Positions 25,887 through 33,642 of a stretch of DNA of 64,000 nucleotides are shown here, one piece after another. The notes below the pieces were generated by a model, which searched no databases, was not told where the DNA came from, and saw only the letters and a program-made list of their open reading frames with translations. The number at the start of each line of letters is the position of its first letter. Positions within the stretch are counted from its first letter, which is position 1. This DNA is from Chthoniobacter flavus Ellin428 (GTDB lineage Bacteria > Verrucomicrobiota > Verrucomicrobiia > Chthoniobacterales > Chthoniobacteraceae). Both the position numbers and the translations under genes were made by a program. The stretch spans positions 62,001-126,000 of the forward strand of contig NZ_ABVL01000019.1 in assembly GCF_000173075.1 (NCBI RefSeq), read 5' to 3'.

Positions 25887-27260
25887 TCAAAACAACTCCG
25901 GCTCCGGCGCGCGATAGATGCTGCGTCCGCGCACGAAGGTCTCCAGCACGGCCGGCGGCCCGCCGCGGTAAATACACAAGCTCACGATGTCCTCGGCAGT
26001 GAGGTCGGCGGCGTTCTTGGCATTCTGCCGATAGGGGAGCAGCGCGCCGAAATCCATCAGCGTCAGGTCCGCGTCCTTGCCGATCTCGAAGCTGCCGATG
26101 GTGCCGCCTTTGCCCAGCGCCTCGGCCGCTCCCTGGGTGGCCAGATGCAGCGCGGAGGCCGGCGAGGGGATCGGCGTCTCCGGTTCGTAAAAGGAGCGCG
26201 CCTTCTGCGATTCGATGGCCGAGCGCATGACCTGCCAGAGATTCAATTCCGGTCCGGCCGCCACATCGCTGCCCAGGCCCACGCGCAGGCCGGCGGCCCG
26301 CACCTTTTCCAAGGGCAAAATGCCACTGCGCAGAAAGAGATTCGCCGTGGGGCAATGCGCGACGCTGGCGCCCGCCGCGGCGAGGGCCGCGCGTTCGCGA
26401 TCACAGAGATGGAGGCAATGGCCGAGCACCGTGCGCGGCCCGAGCAGGCCGTACTTTTCATACACCTCGGTGTAATCCTTCGCCCAACTGAACTGGTTCC
26501 GCACCTTCTCGATCTCCTCGCGATTCTCCGCGAGATGGGTCTGCAGATACGCCCCATATTGCGTGGCCAGTTCCGCCGCGCCGCGCATGAGCTTCTCGCT
26601 GCACGCCACCGCAAAACGCGGACTGAAGGCATATTCCACCAGCCCTTCCGAGGCGCCGTGCCAGGTCTTGCACAGCCGCTCGCTTTCGTGCAGGGAGATG
26701 GAGACGATCTTGGTCGGCTGCAGGCTCCCGTAGCTGCCCACATCCATCATCATCTTGCCCATGATGATCCGCATGCCGCTCTTCACCGCGGCGTGAAAGG
26801 CCGCGTCTGTGCTGTCCTCGAAGATGGCGGTGTAAATCATCGCCGTGGTCGTGCCGTGCCGCGCCAGTTCGGGGAAAAACGCCCCCGCCTCGCGCCGCCC
26901 TTTCGGCCCGGTGAACTCGCGTTCCAACGGAAAGATCTGTGTGCGCAACCAGGGAAGCAGTTCGCTGGTCCCGCGCGCCACCGCCGGGTATTGCGGGAGG
27001 TGCGTGTGCAGGTCGATCAAGCCCGGGAAAACCGCCACCCGCTTCGATTGCAACCAGCGGACCGGTTGGGTACGCGGCTTTCGGGAAAGCGTCTCGTAGT
27101 CGCCGATTTCCGCGATCTGCCCGTCGTCGATGATCAGCGCCCCGTCGCTCCATGAGCGAAGCCGGCCATATTCCGGCGCATCGATCAGGAAACCCCGCAA
27201 GCCGACAAGGCTGGAGTTGGACGAAGACGGACGGGAACTGGAAGCCGGGTCAGGGAACAA
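25887..27260 (-). CDS. guaD: Guanine deaminase (amidohydrolase family)
   Basis: This 457-residue metal-dependent amidohydrolase deaminates guanine to xanthine. Metal ligands are visible: 'GLIDLHTHLPQY' (His85, His87), 'THLAEN', 'LGHCLHL' and the Asp of 'GLGSDVAAG'. The run 'PWLRTQIFPLE' and 'HGTTTAMIYTAIF' are typical of guanine deaminases rather than of chlorohydrolases. The C-terminus ('GKDADLTLMDF') closes the small beta domain. The first 18 residues are Ser-rich and may not be translated. It sits 43 nt upstream of nadC on the same strand, so the genes down to birA may be one unit. Other purine-salvage genes are not nearby. Confidence 0.88.
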   Translation of the reverse strand: MFPDPASSSRPSSSNSSLVGLRGFLIDAPEYGRLRSWSDGALIIDDGQIAEIGDYETLSRKPRTQPVRWLQSKRVAVFPGLIDLHTHLPQYPAVARGTSELLPWLRTQIFPLEREFTGPKGRREAGAFFPELARHGTTTAMIYTAIFEDSTDAAFHAAVKSGMRIIMGKMMMDVGSYGSLQPTKIVSISLHESERLCKTWHGASEGLVEYAFSPRFAVACSEKLMRGAAELATQYGAYLQTHLAENREEIEKVRNQFSWAKDYTEVYEKYGLLGPRTVLGHCLHLCDRERAALAAAGASVAHCPTANLFLRSGILPLEKVRAAGLRVGLGSDVAAGPELNLWQVMRSAIESQKARSFYEPETPIPSPASALHLATQGAAEALGKGGTIGSFEIGKDADLTLMDFGALLPYRQNAKNAADLTAEDIVSLCIYRGGPPAVLETFVRGRSIYRAPEPELF

Positions 27261-27280
27261 AGCGGATCAGAAGCTGGCTA

Positions 27281-27351
27281 AAAAAAGAATCCGGGCCGTG
27301 CATGCCAAGGAAACGATTCACAGCTAATCGCAAGACACATGCACGACCCGG
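27281..27351 (-). terminator. Long nested hairpin with poly-T, probable terminator of the ROK kinase gene
   Basis: Read on the minus strand, CCGGGTCGTGCATG (27351-27338) pairs with CATGCACGGCCCGG (27304-27291) apart from one G-T wobble, and TTTTTTT follows at about 27287-27281. The 33-nt interior contains a second short stem (CGATT/AATCG). It lies 137 nt past the ROK kinase stop. It works as an intrinsic terminator on paper, but the distance and the nested stem also fit the 3' end of a small RNA. Confidence 0.65.
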
Positions 27352-27464
27352 AAATCCCTAAACTTGGTAGCTTTGACCGGTCGCGCAGGCCGTCGTTCAA
27401 AATATTTTTCGAAAATCACGAATTATCTTAACCCGTTTATCTTAAACAGCTTAGGATAAACATC

Positions 27465-27492
27465 CGGCATTCGTAATTCGGCATTCGTCATT
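27465..27492. repeat. Four 7-nt tandem units
   Basis: CGGCATT, CGTAATT, CGGCATT and CGTCATT follow each other without a gap. On the minus strand the last unit supplies the TGA stop of the ROK kinase. The same 7-nt period appears in repeats at 37015, 54999, 57222 and 60464. Confidence 0.7.
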
Positions 27493-28435
27493 TTCTCACT
27501 TCCGCCGCCTCGAGCGCCAGCGTTGCATTCCCAATAATCCCCGCCTCATTCCCCAGCGCCGCCGGGACGACCCGCAAGTTCTGGTTGAACAACGGCAGCG
27601 TTCGCTCCCGGATCGTCCGCTGGATCGGGCCGAACAACAAGTCGCCGGCCTTCGCCACTCCGCCGCCGATCACGATTGCGTCCGGGTTCAGCAGCCAGAT
27701 CATGTTCACCAGCGCGCAACCCAGCTCCAGCCCCACGTTCTCCCACATCTGCTTCGCTACCGGGTCGCCATTCCGCGCCGCTTTCTCCAGATCGTAAGGC
27801 GTGCACTCCTCCACCGGCACATTGCGCCCCGCCACCTTGTAAAGCTGCGACGCTCGCGCCGCGATCCGGTGATTCCCCACAAACATCTCCAGGTCTCCCG
27901 GATTCTTATAAAGTCCCGGCGTCCCCCGGTAGTCGATGCTCGCATGCCCGAGCTCGCCGGCCGCCAATTGCGCCCCGCGATACAAACGCCCATCCAGGAC
28001 CAGCGCCCCGCCCACGCCCGTGCCGAGCGTGATGCACAGCACGAACCGGCACCCCTTCGCCGCGCCATATTTGAATTCGCCGTAAGCCATCGCCTTCGCA
28101 TCGTTTTCGATGATCGTCGGCAACCCCGTCCGTTCCTGCAGGATCCGCCGCAGCGGCACCTCATCCCAGCCGGGCACATTCGTCAACTCATGCACGATCC
28201 CATTGAGACTATCGATGAACCCCGGCAACCCCACGCCCAGCGCCGCCACCTCCGGATGCGTGATCCGCAGGGCGGCGATCACCCCGAGGATCTCCTCGAT
28301 GAGCGCCGGCGCGCCATGATGTTCGGTCGTCTCGATGACGTCCCCGTGTTGAATGAGCCGGCCATCCTCCACCACGGCCGATTTGATCGTCGTCCCCCCG
28401 AAGTCGATGCCGATGGCTTTGCGTTTTGTATCCAT
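27488..28435 (-). CDS. ROK-family sugar kinase (glucokinase-like)
   Basis: From ATG 28435 the protein has 315 residues. 'IGIDFGGTTIKSAVV' is the phosphate-binding start of the ASKHA fold; 'ENDAKAMAYGEFKYG' holds the catalytic Asp; 'ITLGTGVGGALV' is the second phosphate motif; 'VIGGGVAKAGD' contacts adenosine. 'AGELGHASI' keeps the ROK zinc His, but the usual CxCGxxGCxE cluster after it is absent ('RGTPGLYKNPGDLEMFVG'), so this is a zinc-less ROK member. A hexose such as glucose is the likely substrate. Its stop codon lies within a 7-nt repeat. Confidence 0.85.
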   Translation of the reverse strand: MDTKRKAIGIDFGGTTIKSAVVEDGRLIQHGDVIETTEHHGAPALIEEILGVIAALRITHPEVAALGVGLPGFIDSLNGIVHELTNVPGWDEVPLRRILQERTGLPTIIENDAKAMAYGEFKYGAAKGCRFVLCITLGTGVGGALVLDGRLYRGAQLAAGELGHASIDYRGTPGLYKNPGDLEMFVGNHRIAARASQLYKVAGRNVPVEECTPYDLEKAARNGDPVAKQMWENVGLELGCALVNMIWLLNPDAIVIGGGVAKAGDLLFGPIQRTIRERTLPLFNQNLRVVPAALGNEAGIIGNATLALEAAEVRK

Positions 28436-28886
28436 GGAAAGGGTCGGACGCAGACTGCGGGCCAGACCGGGCGAGGTCAATCCCCGGCGGCCTGCGAACT
28501 CGAGATAACGCCTCCTCTGACGCTTGCGTTTTGGAGTGCGCGCGCTGCTCCTCTGCGTTACCCACATCTTTGTGCGATGTTTGGGTGCCGATAGCGGATG
28601 ACGCCACTGGGAGCGGCGACTTCCTAGTCGCTGACCGAAAAACCGGTGCGCGCAGCGCCTCTCTTTTTGGGCATCGCTCCGCGACGCAGGGTCTTTTCTA
28701 GGAAGTCGCCCCTAAGCCGTGCCTTGCGATCTTGCGATTTTTCAAAAAGCGCAAACTGCTGGGGAAAGGTAGGATACGTAAAATGATGAATTATATTCTT
28801 CTTAACAAGGACGGTATGAATCATTTTAATCGCGGCGGCTCGTTCCCCGGCGGGCCGCCCCTTACCACCATCCCCTATTTGGAAAA
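28436..28886. other. Divergent gap between ROK kinase and amtB, with palindromic element
   Basis: This 451-bp gap separates the divergent ROK kinase and amtB genes. It contains the GCGACTTCC-type element at 28604-28714. Further right, TTGCGATTTTT (28730-28740) faces AAAAAGCGCAA, an almost perfect palindrome with a single central base that could be an operator for amtB. I looked for a sigma-54 site (TGGCAC-N5-TTGC) before amtB and found none that was convincing. Short frames here are not coding. Confidence 0.45.
28604..28714. repeat. GCGACTTCC-type palindromic element, copy 1
   Basis: GGCGACTTCCTAG (28615-28627) is perfectly complementary to CTAGGAAGTCGCC (28698-28710) around a 70-nt centre with GC-rich sub-stems. 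The left part, from CCACTGGGAG to GCTGACC, matches the reverse complement of the right part of the element at 30773-30880, so the two copies lie in opposite orientation on either side of the amtB-PII operon. Confidence 0.65.
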
Positions 28887-30257
28887 ATGACTCACACCAC
28901 CCGTTCCGGGCGGTGCGCGTGGCTTTTTGCCGCCGCATTTGCCTGCCTCGGCGCGACCCTGCATGCCCAGGCTCCCGGCGCCCCTTCGAAGATTGATTCC
29001 GGCGACAACGCCTGGATGCTGACCAGCGCCGCCTTGGTCCTGATGATGACCGGCCCCGGCCTGGCCCTCTTCTACGGCGGGCTCGTCCGCACGAAGAACG
29101 TGCTGGCGACGATGATGCAGAGCTTTTTCCTCATCTCGATGATCAGCCTGCTGTGGTTCCTCTTCGGTTACGGCGCGGCCTTCGGCAAGGGGAACGCCTT
29201 TATTGGGAATCCGCTTTCCCATCTCTTCCTGCATGGCGTGGGAGCGGCGCCGGATCCGGATTACGCGCCGACCATCCCGGCGCAGACCTTCATGGTTTAC
29301 CAGATGATGTTCGCCATCATCACCCCGGGGCTGATCACTGGCGCCTTTGCCGAACGCATGCGGTTCAGCGCTTATGTGGCATTCACCGCGCTGTGGACGA
29401 TCGTCGTTTACTTTCCGCTGGCGCACATGGTGTGGGGCAAGGGTGGCTTTTTCAATTGGGAACTCGGTGGGCACATTCCCGTACTCGACTTCGCCGGCGG
29501 CACGGTGGTGCACATCAGCTCCGGTGTTTCCGCGCTCGTCTGCGCCATCGTCCTCGGGCCGCGGCGCGGCTTTCCGCGTGAGCCCATGCTGCCGCACAAT
29601 GTGGTGCTGAGCTTGATCGGTACCGGTCTGCTCTGGGTCGGCTGGTTTGGCTTTAATGCGGGCAGCGCGCTGGCTTCGGGTGCGCTGGCGACCAGCGCCT
29701 TTGCCGCCACACATTTCGCCGGCGCGGCCGGTGGCTTCGCCTGGTCGGTCGGGGAATGGATTCACAAGGGCAAGCCGAGCGTGCTGGGCACGGCTTCGGG
29801 CATGGTCGCGGGTCTCGCAACGATTACGCCGGCTTCCGGTTTCGTCACTGTTCCCAGCGCGGTGCTCATCGGCCTCGCGGGCGGTTTCGTCTGCTATCTG
29901 TGCGTGACGCACGTGAAAACCATGTTCGGTTACGATGACTCGCTTGATGTCTTCGGCGTGCACTGCTGCGGGAGCATTGTCGGCATGCTGCTCCTCGGCT
30001 TCCTGGCCAGCGCGGAAGCGAATCCGGCCATCGCCAATACGTTTAAGAGAGGCGACGCAGTCGTTTCGCTCGTCGGTGGGCCGGGGCAGTTCGTCAACCA
30101 GCTCATCGCCGTGGCAGTCACGGCGGTGGCGGCGGGGCTCATCACTTTCGTTCTCCTCAAGATCATCAATGCCGTCATCGGCCTGCGGGTCGATCCGGAA
30201 TCCGAACATGCCGGCCTCGACGTGAGCGAGCACGGCGAAAACGCTTACAACCAATAA
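28887..30257 (+). CDS. amtB: Ammonium transporter
   Basis: This 456-residue inner-membrane channel carries ammonium. A signal-like N-terminus ('WLFAAAFACLGATLHAQ') precedes 11 membrane helices. Family motifs are 'GLALFYGGLVRTKN', 'TFMVYQMMFAIITPGLI', 'FAERMRFSAY', 'DFAGGTVVHISSG' with the first pore His, 'WVGWFGFNAGSAL' and 'DVFGVHCCGS' with the second pore His. A PII gene follows 17 nt downstream, the classical amtB-glnK arrangement in which PII plugs the channel when nitrogen is ample. Confidence 0.97.
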   Translation: MTHTTRSGRCAWLFAAAFACLGATLHAQAPGAPSKIDSGDNAWMLTSAALVLMMTGPGLALFYGGLVRTKNVLATMMQSFFLISMISLLWFLFGYGAAFGKGNAFIGNPLSHLFLHGVGAAPDPDYAPTIPAQTFMVYQMMFAIITPGLITGAFAERMRFSAYVAFTALWTIVVYFPLAHMVWGKGGFFNWELGGHIPVLDFAGGTVVHISSGVSALVCAIVLGPRRGFPREPMLPHNVVLSLIGTGLLWVGWFGFNAGSALASGALATSAFAATHFAGAAGGFAWSVGEWIHKGKPSVLGTASGMVAGLATITPASGFVTVPSAVLIGLAGGFVCYLCVTHVKTMFGYDDSLDVFGVHCCGSIVGMLLLGFLASAEANPAIANTFKRGDAVVSLVGGPGQFVNQLIAVAVTAVAAGLITFVLLKIINAVIGLRVDPESEHAGLDVSEHGENAYNQ

Positions 30258-30274
30258 GTCACCTCTGACCTGCG

Positions 30275-30613
30275 ATGAAAAAAATCGAAGCCATCATCAA
30301 ACCGTTCAAACTCGAAGAAGTGAAATCCGCGCTCCAGGAAGTGGGCGTGGAAGGCATGACCGTGACCGAAGGCAAAGGGTTCGGCCGGCAGAAAGGCCAT
30401 ACCGAGATTTATCGCGGCAGCGAATACACCATCGACTTCCTGCCCAAGCTGAAGCTCGAAGTCATCCTGCCCGATGACATGATCGACACGGCCGTGCAGG
30501 CAATCATTCGCTCTGCGCAAACCGGCAAGATTGGCGATGGAAAGATTTTCATCCTGCCGATCGAGGATGCGATTCGCATCCGGACGGAAGAGCACGGCGA
30601 CGGTGCGGTGTAA
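30275..30613 (+). CDS. glnK: Nitrogen regulatory protein PII (GlnK/GlnB)
   Basis: This 112-residue PII protein has the family start 'MKKIEAIIKPFKLEEVK', the T-loop 'GRQKGHTEIYRGSEYTIDFLPK' (two halves) with Tyr51 that can be uridylylated, and the C-terminal 'TGKIGDGKIFILPIEDAIRIRTEE'-type signature (two halves). It senses 2-oxoglutarate and ATP/ADP. Position behind amtB makes glnK the better name, though sequence alone cannot separate GlnK from GlnB. Confidence 0.95.
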   Translation: MKKIEAIIKPFKLEEVKSALQEVGVEGMTVTEGKGFGRQKGHTEIYRGSEYTIDFLPKLKLEVILPDDMIDTAVQAIIRSAQTGKIGDGKIFILPIEDAIRIRTEEHGDGAV

Positions 30614-30668
30614 GCGCCTTGCAGGCGCCCCACTCCGCCGGGGCGTGGTGATTGAGGGATGTAGAGTG

Positions 30669-30734
30669 CCCGCGAATTACGCGAATGACACGAATGGAGT
30701 GTTTTTCATTCGCGTCATCTGTGTGATTCGCGGG
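30669..30734. repeat. Imperfect palindrome of 9-nt CGAAT units
   Basis: The 28-nt arms (30669-30696 and 30707-30734) match at 23 of 28 positions around 10 nt. Each arm is a run of 9-nt units (GCGAATTAC, GCGAATGAC, ACGAATG). The unit structure equals that of the palindrome at 4905-4976 with CGAAT for CGGAT. Confidence 0.7.
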
Positions 30735-30772
30735 CCAAATAATCTCGCTGCCGCTTTATTTCACAGTCTCTG

Positions 30773-30880
30773 AGAGGGACGACTTCCGAGTCGCCCGGCA
30801 CTGTGGAGCGGTGCCCGATAGCGAGGGCGCTTCGCGCCAGGGTTTTGGGTCGGCGACTTGGAAATCGCCGCTTCCAGTGG
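30773..30880. repeat. GCGACTTCC-type palindromic element, copy 2
   Basis: GACTTCCGAGTCGCC near the left end and GGCGACTTGGAAATCGCC near the right end form imperfect arms, each with its own small stem; GGCGC-TTC-GCGCC (30826-30838) is a central hairpin. The right end is the reverse complement of the left end of the copy at 28604. The element ends about 59 nt before the rnhA start and overlaps an upstream in-frame ATG, which is why that ATG is rejected. Confidence 0.6.
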
Positions 30881-30938
30881 GCGTGCCAAGCGCAACATCT
30901 TGCCCGTCGCACCCCCGAGTCGCTACAACGACATCATC

Positions 30939-31466
30939 TTGAAAAAAGTCACCATCCATACCGACGGCGCGTGCGAAGGGAACCCCGGCCCTGGTGGCTG
31001 GGCGGCCATCCTCGAGTATGGCGCTGTGCGCAAAGAGATCAGCGGCGGTGTCATCGCCACGACGAATAACCGGATGGAACTCACCGCCGCGCTGGAGGCT
31101 CTCAACCGGTTGAAAGAGCGTTGCGCGGTCGACCTCTTCACCGACTCTGAATACCTGCGCAACGGGATCACCAAATGGATTTTTGGCTGGAAAGCGAAGG
31201 GTTGGAAAAAGGGCACGATCAAAAACATCGACCTCTGGCAGGCCCTCGATGCCGCGGCGTCGAGGCACAAAGTGGAATGGCATTGGGTGCGCGGCCACGC
31301 GGGCCATCCGCTCAATGAACGCTGCGATGTGCTTGCGGTGCAGGAGACGCAGAAGTTCCGCCAATCCCACACCAACGCGGAACGCAAAGCCGCGCGGGCG
31401 GCTTTCCTCGCCGAGCGCGTCGGAGTTCCCGAGCAGCCGGAGCTTTCGTCTTCGTTGCTGAAGTGA
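30939..31466 (+). CDS. rnhA: Ribonuclease HI
   Basis: I start at TTG 30939, giving 'MKKVTIHTDGACEGNPGPGGWAAIL', which aligns with the standard RNase HI start; an ATG at 30858 would add 27 residues encoded by a repeat element. The acidic catalytic residues are in 'TDGAC', 'NRMELTAAL', 'TDSEYL' and 'NERCDVLA', with the His of 'VRGHAGH'. The enzyme cuts RNA in RNA-DNA hybrids. The 175-residue length is slightly above usual because of a charged C-terminal tail. Confidence 0.93.
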   Translation: MKKVTIHTDGACEGNPGPGGWAAILEYGAVRKEISGGVIATTNNRMELTAALEALNRLKERCAVDLFTDSEYLRNGITKWIFGWKAKGWKKGTIKNIDLWQALDAAASRHKVEWHWVRGHAGHPLNERCDVLAVQETQKFRQSHTNAERKAARAAFLAERVGVPEQPELSSSLLK

Positions 31467-31636
31467 AAGCCTGACTTCCGTCACGAAGGGGATGGGCAAC
31501 GAGGCTGCGCTGCTGGAGTTGGGGGCGTGAAAACCCGTAGGATTCTCTGAGTATCCCGGACATGCCGATGTTCCCGGTTGCCCAAGTCCCGGAAATACGG
31601 GAGGTTCCTGACGGTCCTCCAACCTTCCCCCGCTTC

Positions 31637-33280
31637 ATGAGTCTCGAGAACAAACCGGCCAACAGCGAATCCCCCGAGGTGCCATCCAATGACCAACTCC
31701 GGCTGGAACTGGTGCTGGCCGCGACCCGCATGGGCGCCTGGAACTTTGAGATCGAGACGCGGAAGATGATTTGGGACCAGCAGATGCACGTCCTGTTTGG
31801 CCTGCGTCCCGATTCCTTCGGCGGACGGGACACGGATTTCTGCGCGCTGGTGCATCCGGGGGATCGCGATCGGGTCGCCGGCGAATTTGCGGCCAGCCTG
31901 CAGGGCCATGCGGAATTCGATACCGAGTTTCGCGTCGTCTGGCCGGTGGACAGCAGCGTGCACATTTTGCGTCTGCGCGCGCACGCCACCACCAATGGAT
32001 CAGTGCACGTCCTGGGCATCGCGTGGGACGTGACCGAACGCCGGCGCGCGGAGGCCGATTTGGAACGGAAACGGAATCTGCTGGATGCCCTGATGGCCAA
32101 CCTCCCGGACAAGATCTATTTCAAGGATACCGAAAGCCGGTTCATCTCGGTGAATAAAGCGAAGCTCGCGCAGCACGGGCTGACCCGGGAGAGCGAGATG
32201 ATCGGGCGGACCGATCTCGATTTCTTTCCCGAGACGCGGGCGCGAGACGCGATGGCGGATGAGAAAAAGACGATCAGCACCGGCGTGCCGATCATCGACA
32301 AGGAGGAAAAAAACGTCTGGGCCGATGGCAGCGAGACATGGGTGTCCACGACCAAGATGCCCTTGCGCGATTCCGACGGGCGGATCATCGGCACCTTCGG
32401 GCTTTCGCGAGATATTACGCGGCGCAAGCGCACCGAGGACGAACTCGGCCTCATTGCGAATGAACTTCGCGCCCGCAATGCCATGCTCGAGGAGGATCTG
32501 AAAATGGCGCGCGAACTCCAGAGCGCCATGCTTCCGCAACAGTTTCCGTCCTTCACCAATGGCAACGCCGCGGGCCGGGGCTTGGTGCGCTTTCACCATT
32601 ACTTCACGCCGTCCATGGTGGTGAGTGGCGACTTTTTCAATGTCTGCAAGATCTCCGAGAGCGAGGCGGGCATTTTTATTTGCGACGTGATGGGGCACGG
32701 CGTGCGGGCGGCGCTGGTGGCGGCGATGATGCACAGCCTGCTGGGCGAATCGCATGCGCGGCTCAGCGAACCGGCGGCGCTGCTCACGCACTTGAATCGC
32801 ACGCTGTGCGATACCTTGAAGGGCGCGTTCACGCCCATCTATGCCACCGCGTTCTATGTCGTCGTCGACTTGCACAAAGGCGAATTGCGCTATGCCAATG
32901 CCGGGCATCCGTGCCCGCTATTGGTCTCCGGCGAGACCGATAGCAAACTGGAGCCGACCAAGCTGAACGGGATGAAACCCGGGCCGGTGCTCGGCCTGTT
33001 TGACAATGCGAGTTACACCGGCGGCCACCATCGTCTCGCCCCACGCGATGTGCTCCTACTCTTCACCGATGGCTTGTTCGAAGTAGAAGGGCCGGAGGGA
33101 GAGCTCTACGATTACCAGCAACTCCAGCGGGCAATCGGCCAGCGCAGTGCTCTCCCGACAGCGGAACTGTGCAGCGGGCTGATCAACGAGATCCAACAAT
33201 TCTCCGCGCGGAAAGAGTTCGACGACGACGTTTGCCTGGTGGCGATGGAGATCGAGAATCTGCAGTTGGGAAGCTGTTGA
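31637..33280 (+). CDS. PAS-PAS-PP2C (RsbU-type) serine phosphatase
   Basis: From ATG 31637 the protein has 547 residues. The first PAS domain covers about 20-145 ('MGAWNFEIETRKMIWDQQM' to 'WDVTERRRAEADLERK'), the second about 146-275 ('MANLPDKIYFKDTESRFISVN' in two parts, to 'GLSRDITRRKRTEDEL'), joined by helical linkers. 'LKMARELQSAMLPQQFP' is the usual entry to the SpoIIE/RsbU phosphatase, with metal-binding 'VVSGDFFNV', 'FICDVMGHGVRAAL', 'YANAGHPCPLL', 'LLLFTDGLFE' and 'FDDDVCLVAM'. Such phosphatases control partner-switching anti-sigma systems; no anti-sigma or STAS gene is nearby. ATG 31562 adds 25 Pro-rich residues and is less likely. Confidence 0.88.
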   Translation: MSLENKPANSESPEVPSNDQLRLELVLAATRMGAWNFEIETRKMIWDQQMHVLFGLRPDSFGGRDTDFCALVHPGDRDRVAGEFAASLQGHAEFDTEFRVVWPVDSSVHILRLRAHATTNGSVHVLGIAWDVTERRRAEADLERKRNLLDALMANLPDKIYFKDTESRFISVNKAKLAQHGLTRESEMIGRTDLDFFPETRARDAMADEKKTISTGVPIIDKEEKNVWADGSETWVSTTKMPLRDSDGRIIGTFGLSRDITRRKRTEDELGLIANELRARNAMLEEDLKMARELQSAMLPQQFPSFTNGNAAGRGLVRFHHYFTPSMVVSGDFFNVCKISESEAGIFICDVMGHGVRAALVAAMMHSLLGESHARLSEPAALLTHLNRTLCDTLKGAFTPIYATAFYVVVDLHKGELRYANAGHPCPLLVSGETDSKLEPTKLNGMKPGPVLGLFDNASYTGGHHRLAPRDVLLLFTDGLFEVEGPEGELYDYQQLQRAIGQRSALPTAELCSGLINEIQQFSARKEFDDDVCLVAMEIENLQLGSC

Positions 33281-33642
33281 GAACGAGAAACGTGGTTGTC
33301 GGTATCCTGGTGCTCTTCGCGCTCGCTGGCGGGAAGCTGCTGGGAGCGGAATCCGGCTCCGCGGAACTCGATGCTTTGTTTCGTCGAATCGTCCAGTCGA
33401 ATTCGGCGGCAGCAAGTATTCCGGAGGCGTTTGTGGAGGCGCCGGAACTGTGGGACAGATCGGAGGATTTCAAGAAGCTCGAAGCCATCACCCAGAATCA
33501 CTGGCGTGAAATGTTGGATCACCTCGGCACGATCGCTCCGGATCGGCTCACCCAGGTAATCTTCTTTCAGTCCGCTCATGGCTTGAGCCAATTGGAGGAG
33601 AAGCAAACGGCCGGCGTGTTGAGAGGCGCCCCTCGAAGCTAG
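33277..33642 (+). CDS. Small exported protein of unknown function
   Basis: A TTG at 33277 overlaps the stop of the phosphatase gene (TTGA) and gives 121 residues that begin with a signal peptide ('VVVGILVLFALAGGKLLGAES'). The rest is helical and charged, without a recognised domain. The overlap suggests co-expression with the phosphatase. It ends 4 nt inside the 3' end of the convergent gene at 33639. The start codon is uncertain; a GTG at 33292 would also leave the signal peptide. Confidence 0.6.
   Translation: MRTRNVVVGILVLFALAGGKLLGAESGSAELDALFRRIVQSNSAAASIPEAFVEAPELWDRSEDFKKLEAITQNHWREMLDHLGTIAPDRLTQVIFFQSAHGLSQLEEKQTAGVLRGAPRS

Larger units (their letters stand above)
30614..30938. other. 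Gap with two intergenic palindromes
   Basis: This 325-bp gap between PII and rnhA is nearly filled by repeats: a short GCGCCT/AGGCGC hairpin directly after the PII stop (30614-30628), the 9-nt-unit palindrome (30669-30734) and the second GCGACTTCC-type element (30773-30880). No gene is seen. Confidence 0.55.

Noticed and set aside
28716..28886. Sigma-54 promoter for amtB
   Set aside because: No TGGCAC-N5-TTGC match was found in the 170 bp before the gene.
28624..28938. 104-codon minus-strand frame before amtB
   Set aside because: It overlaps the amtB start and a palindromic element and shows no coding character.
30858..30938. Upstream ATG start for rnhA
   Set aside because: The additional 27 residues are encoded partly by the GCGACTTCC-type repeat and do not fit the RNase HI family; TTG 30939 gives the standard start.
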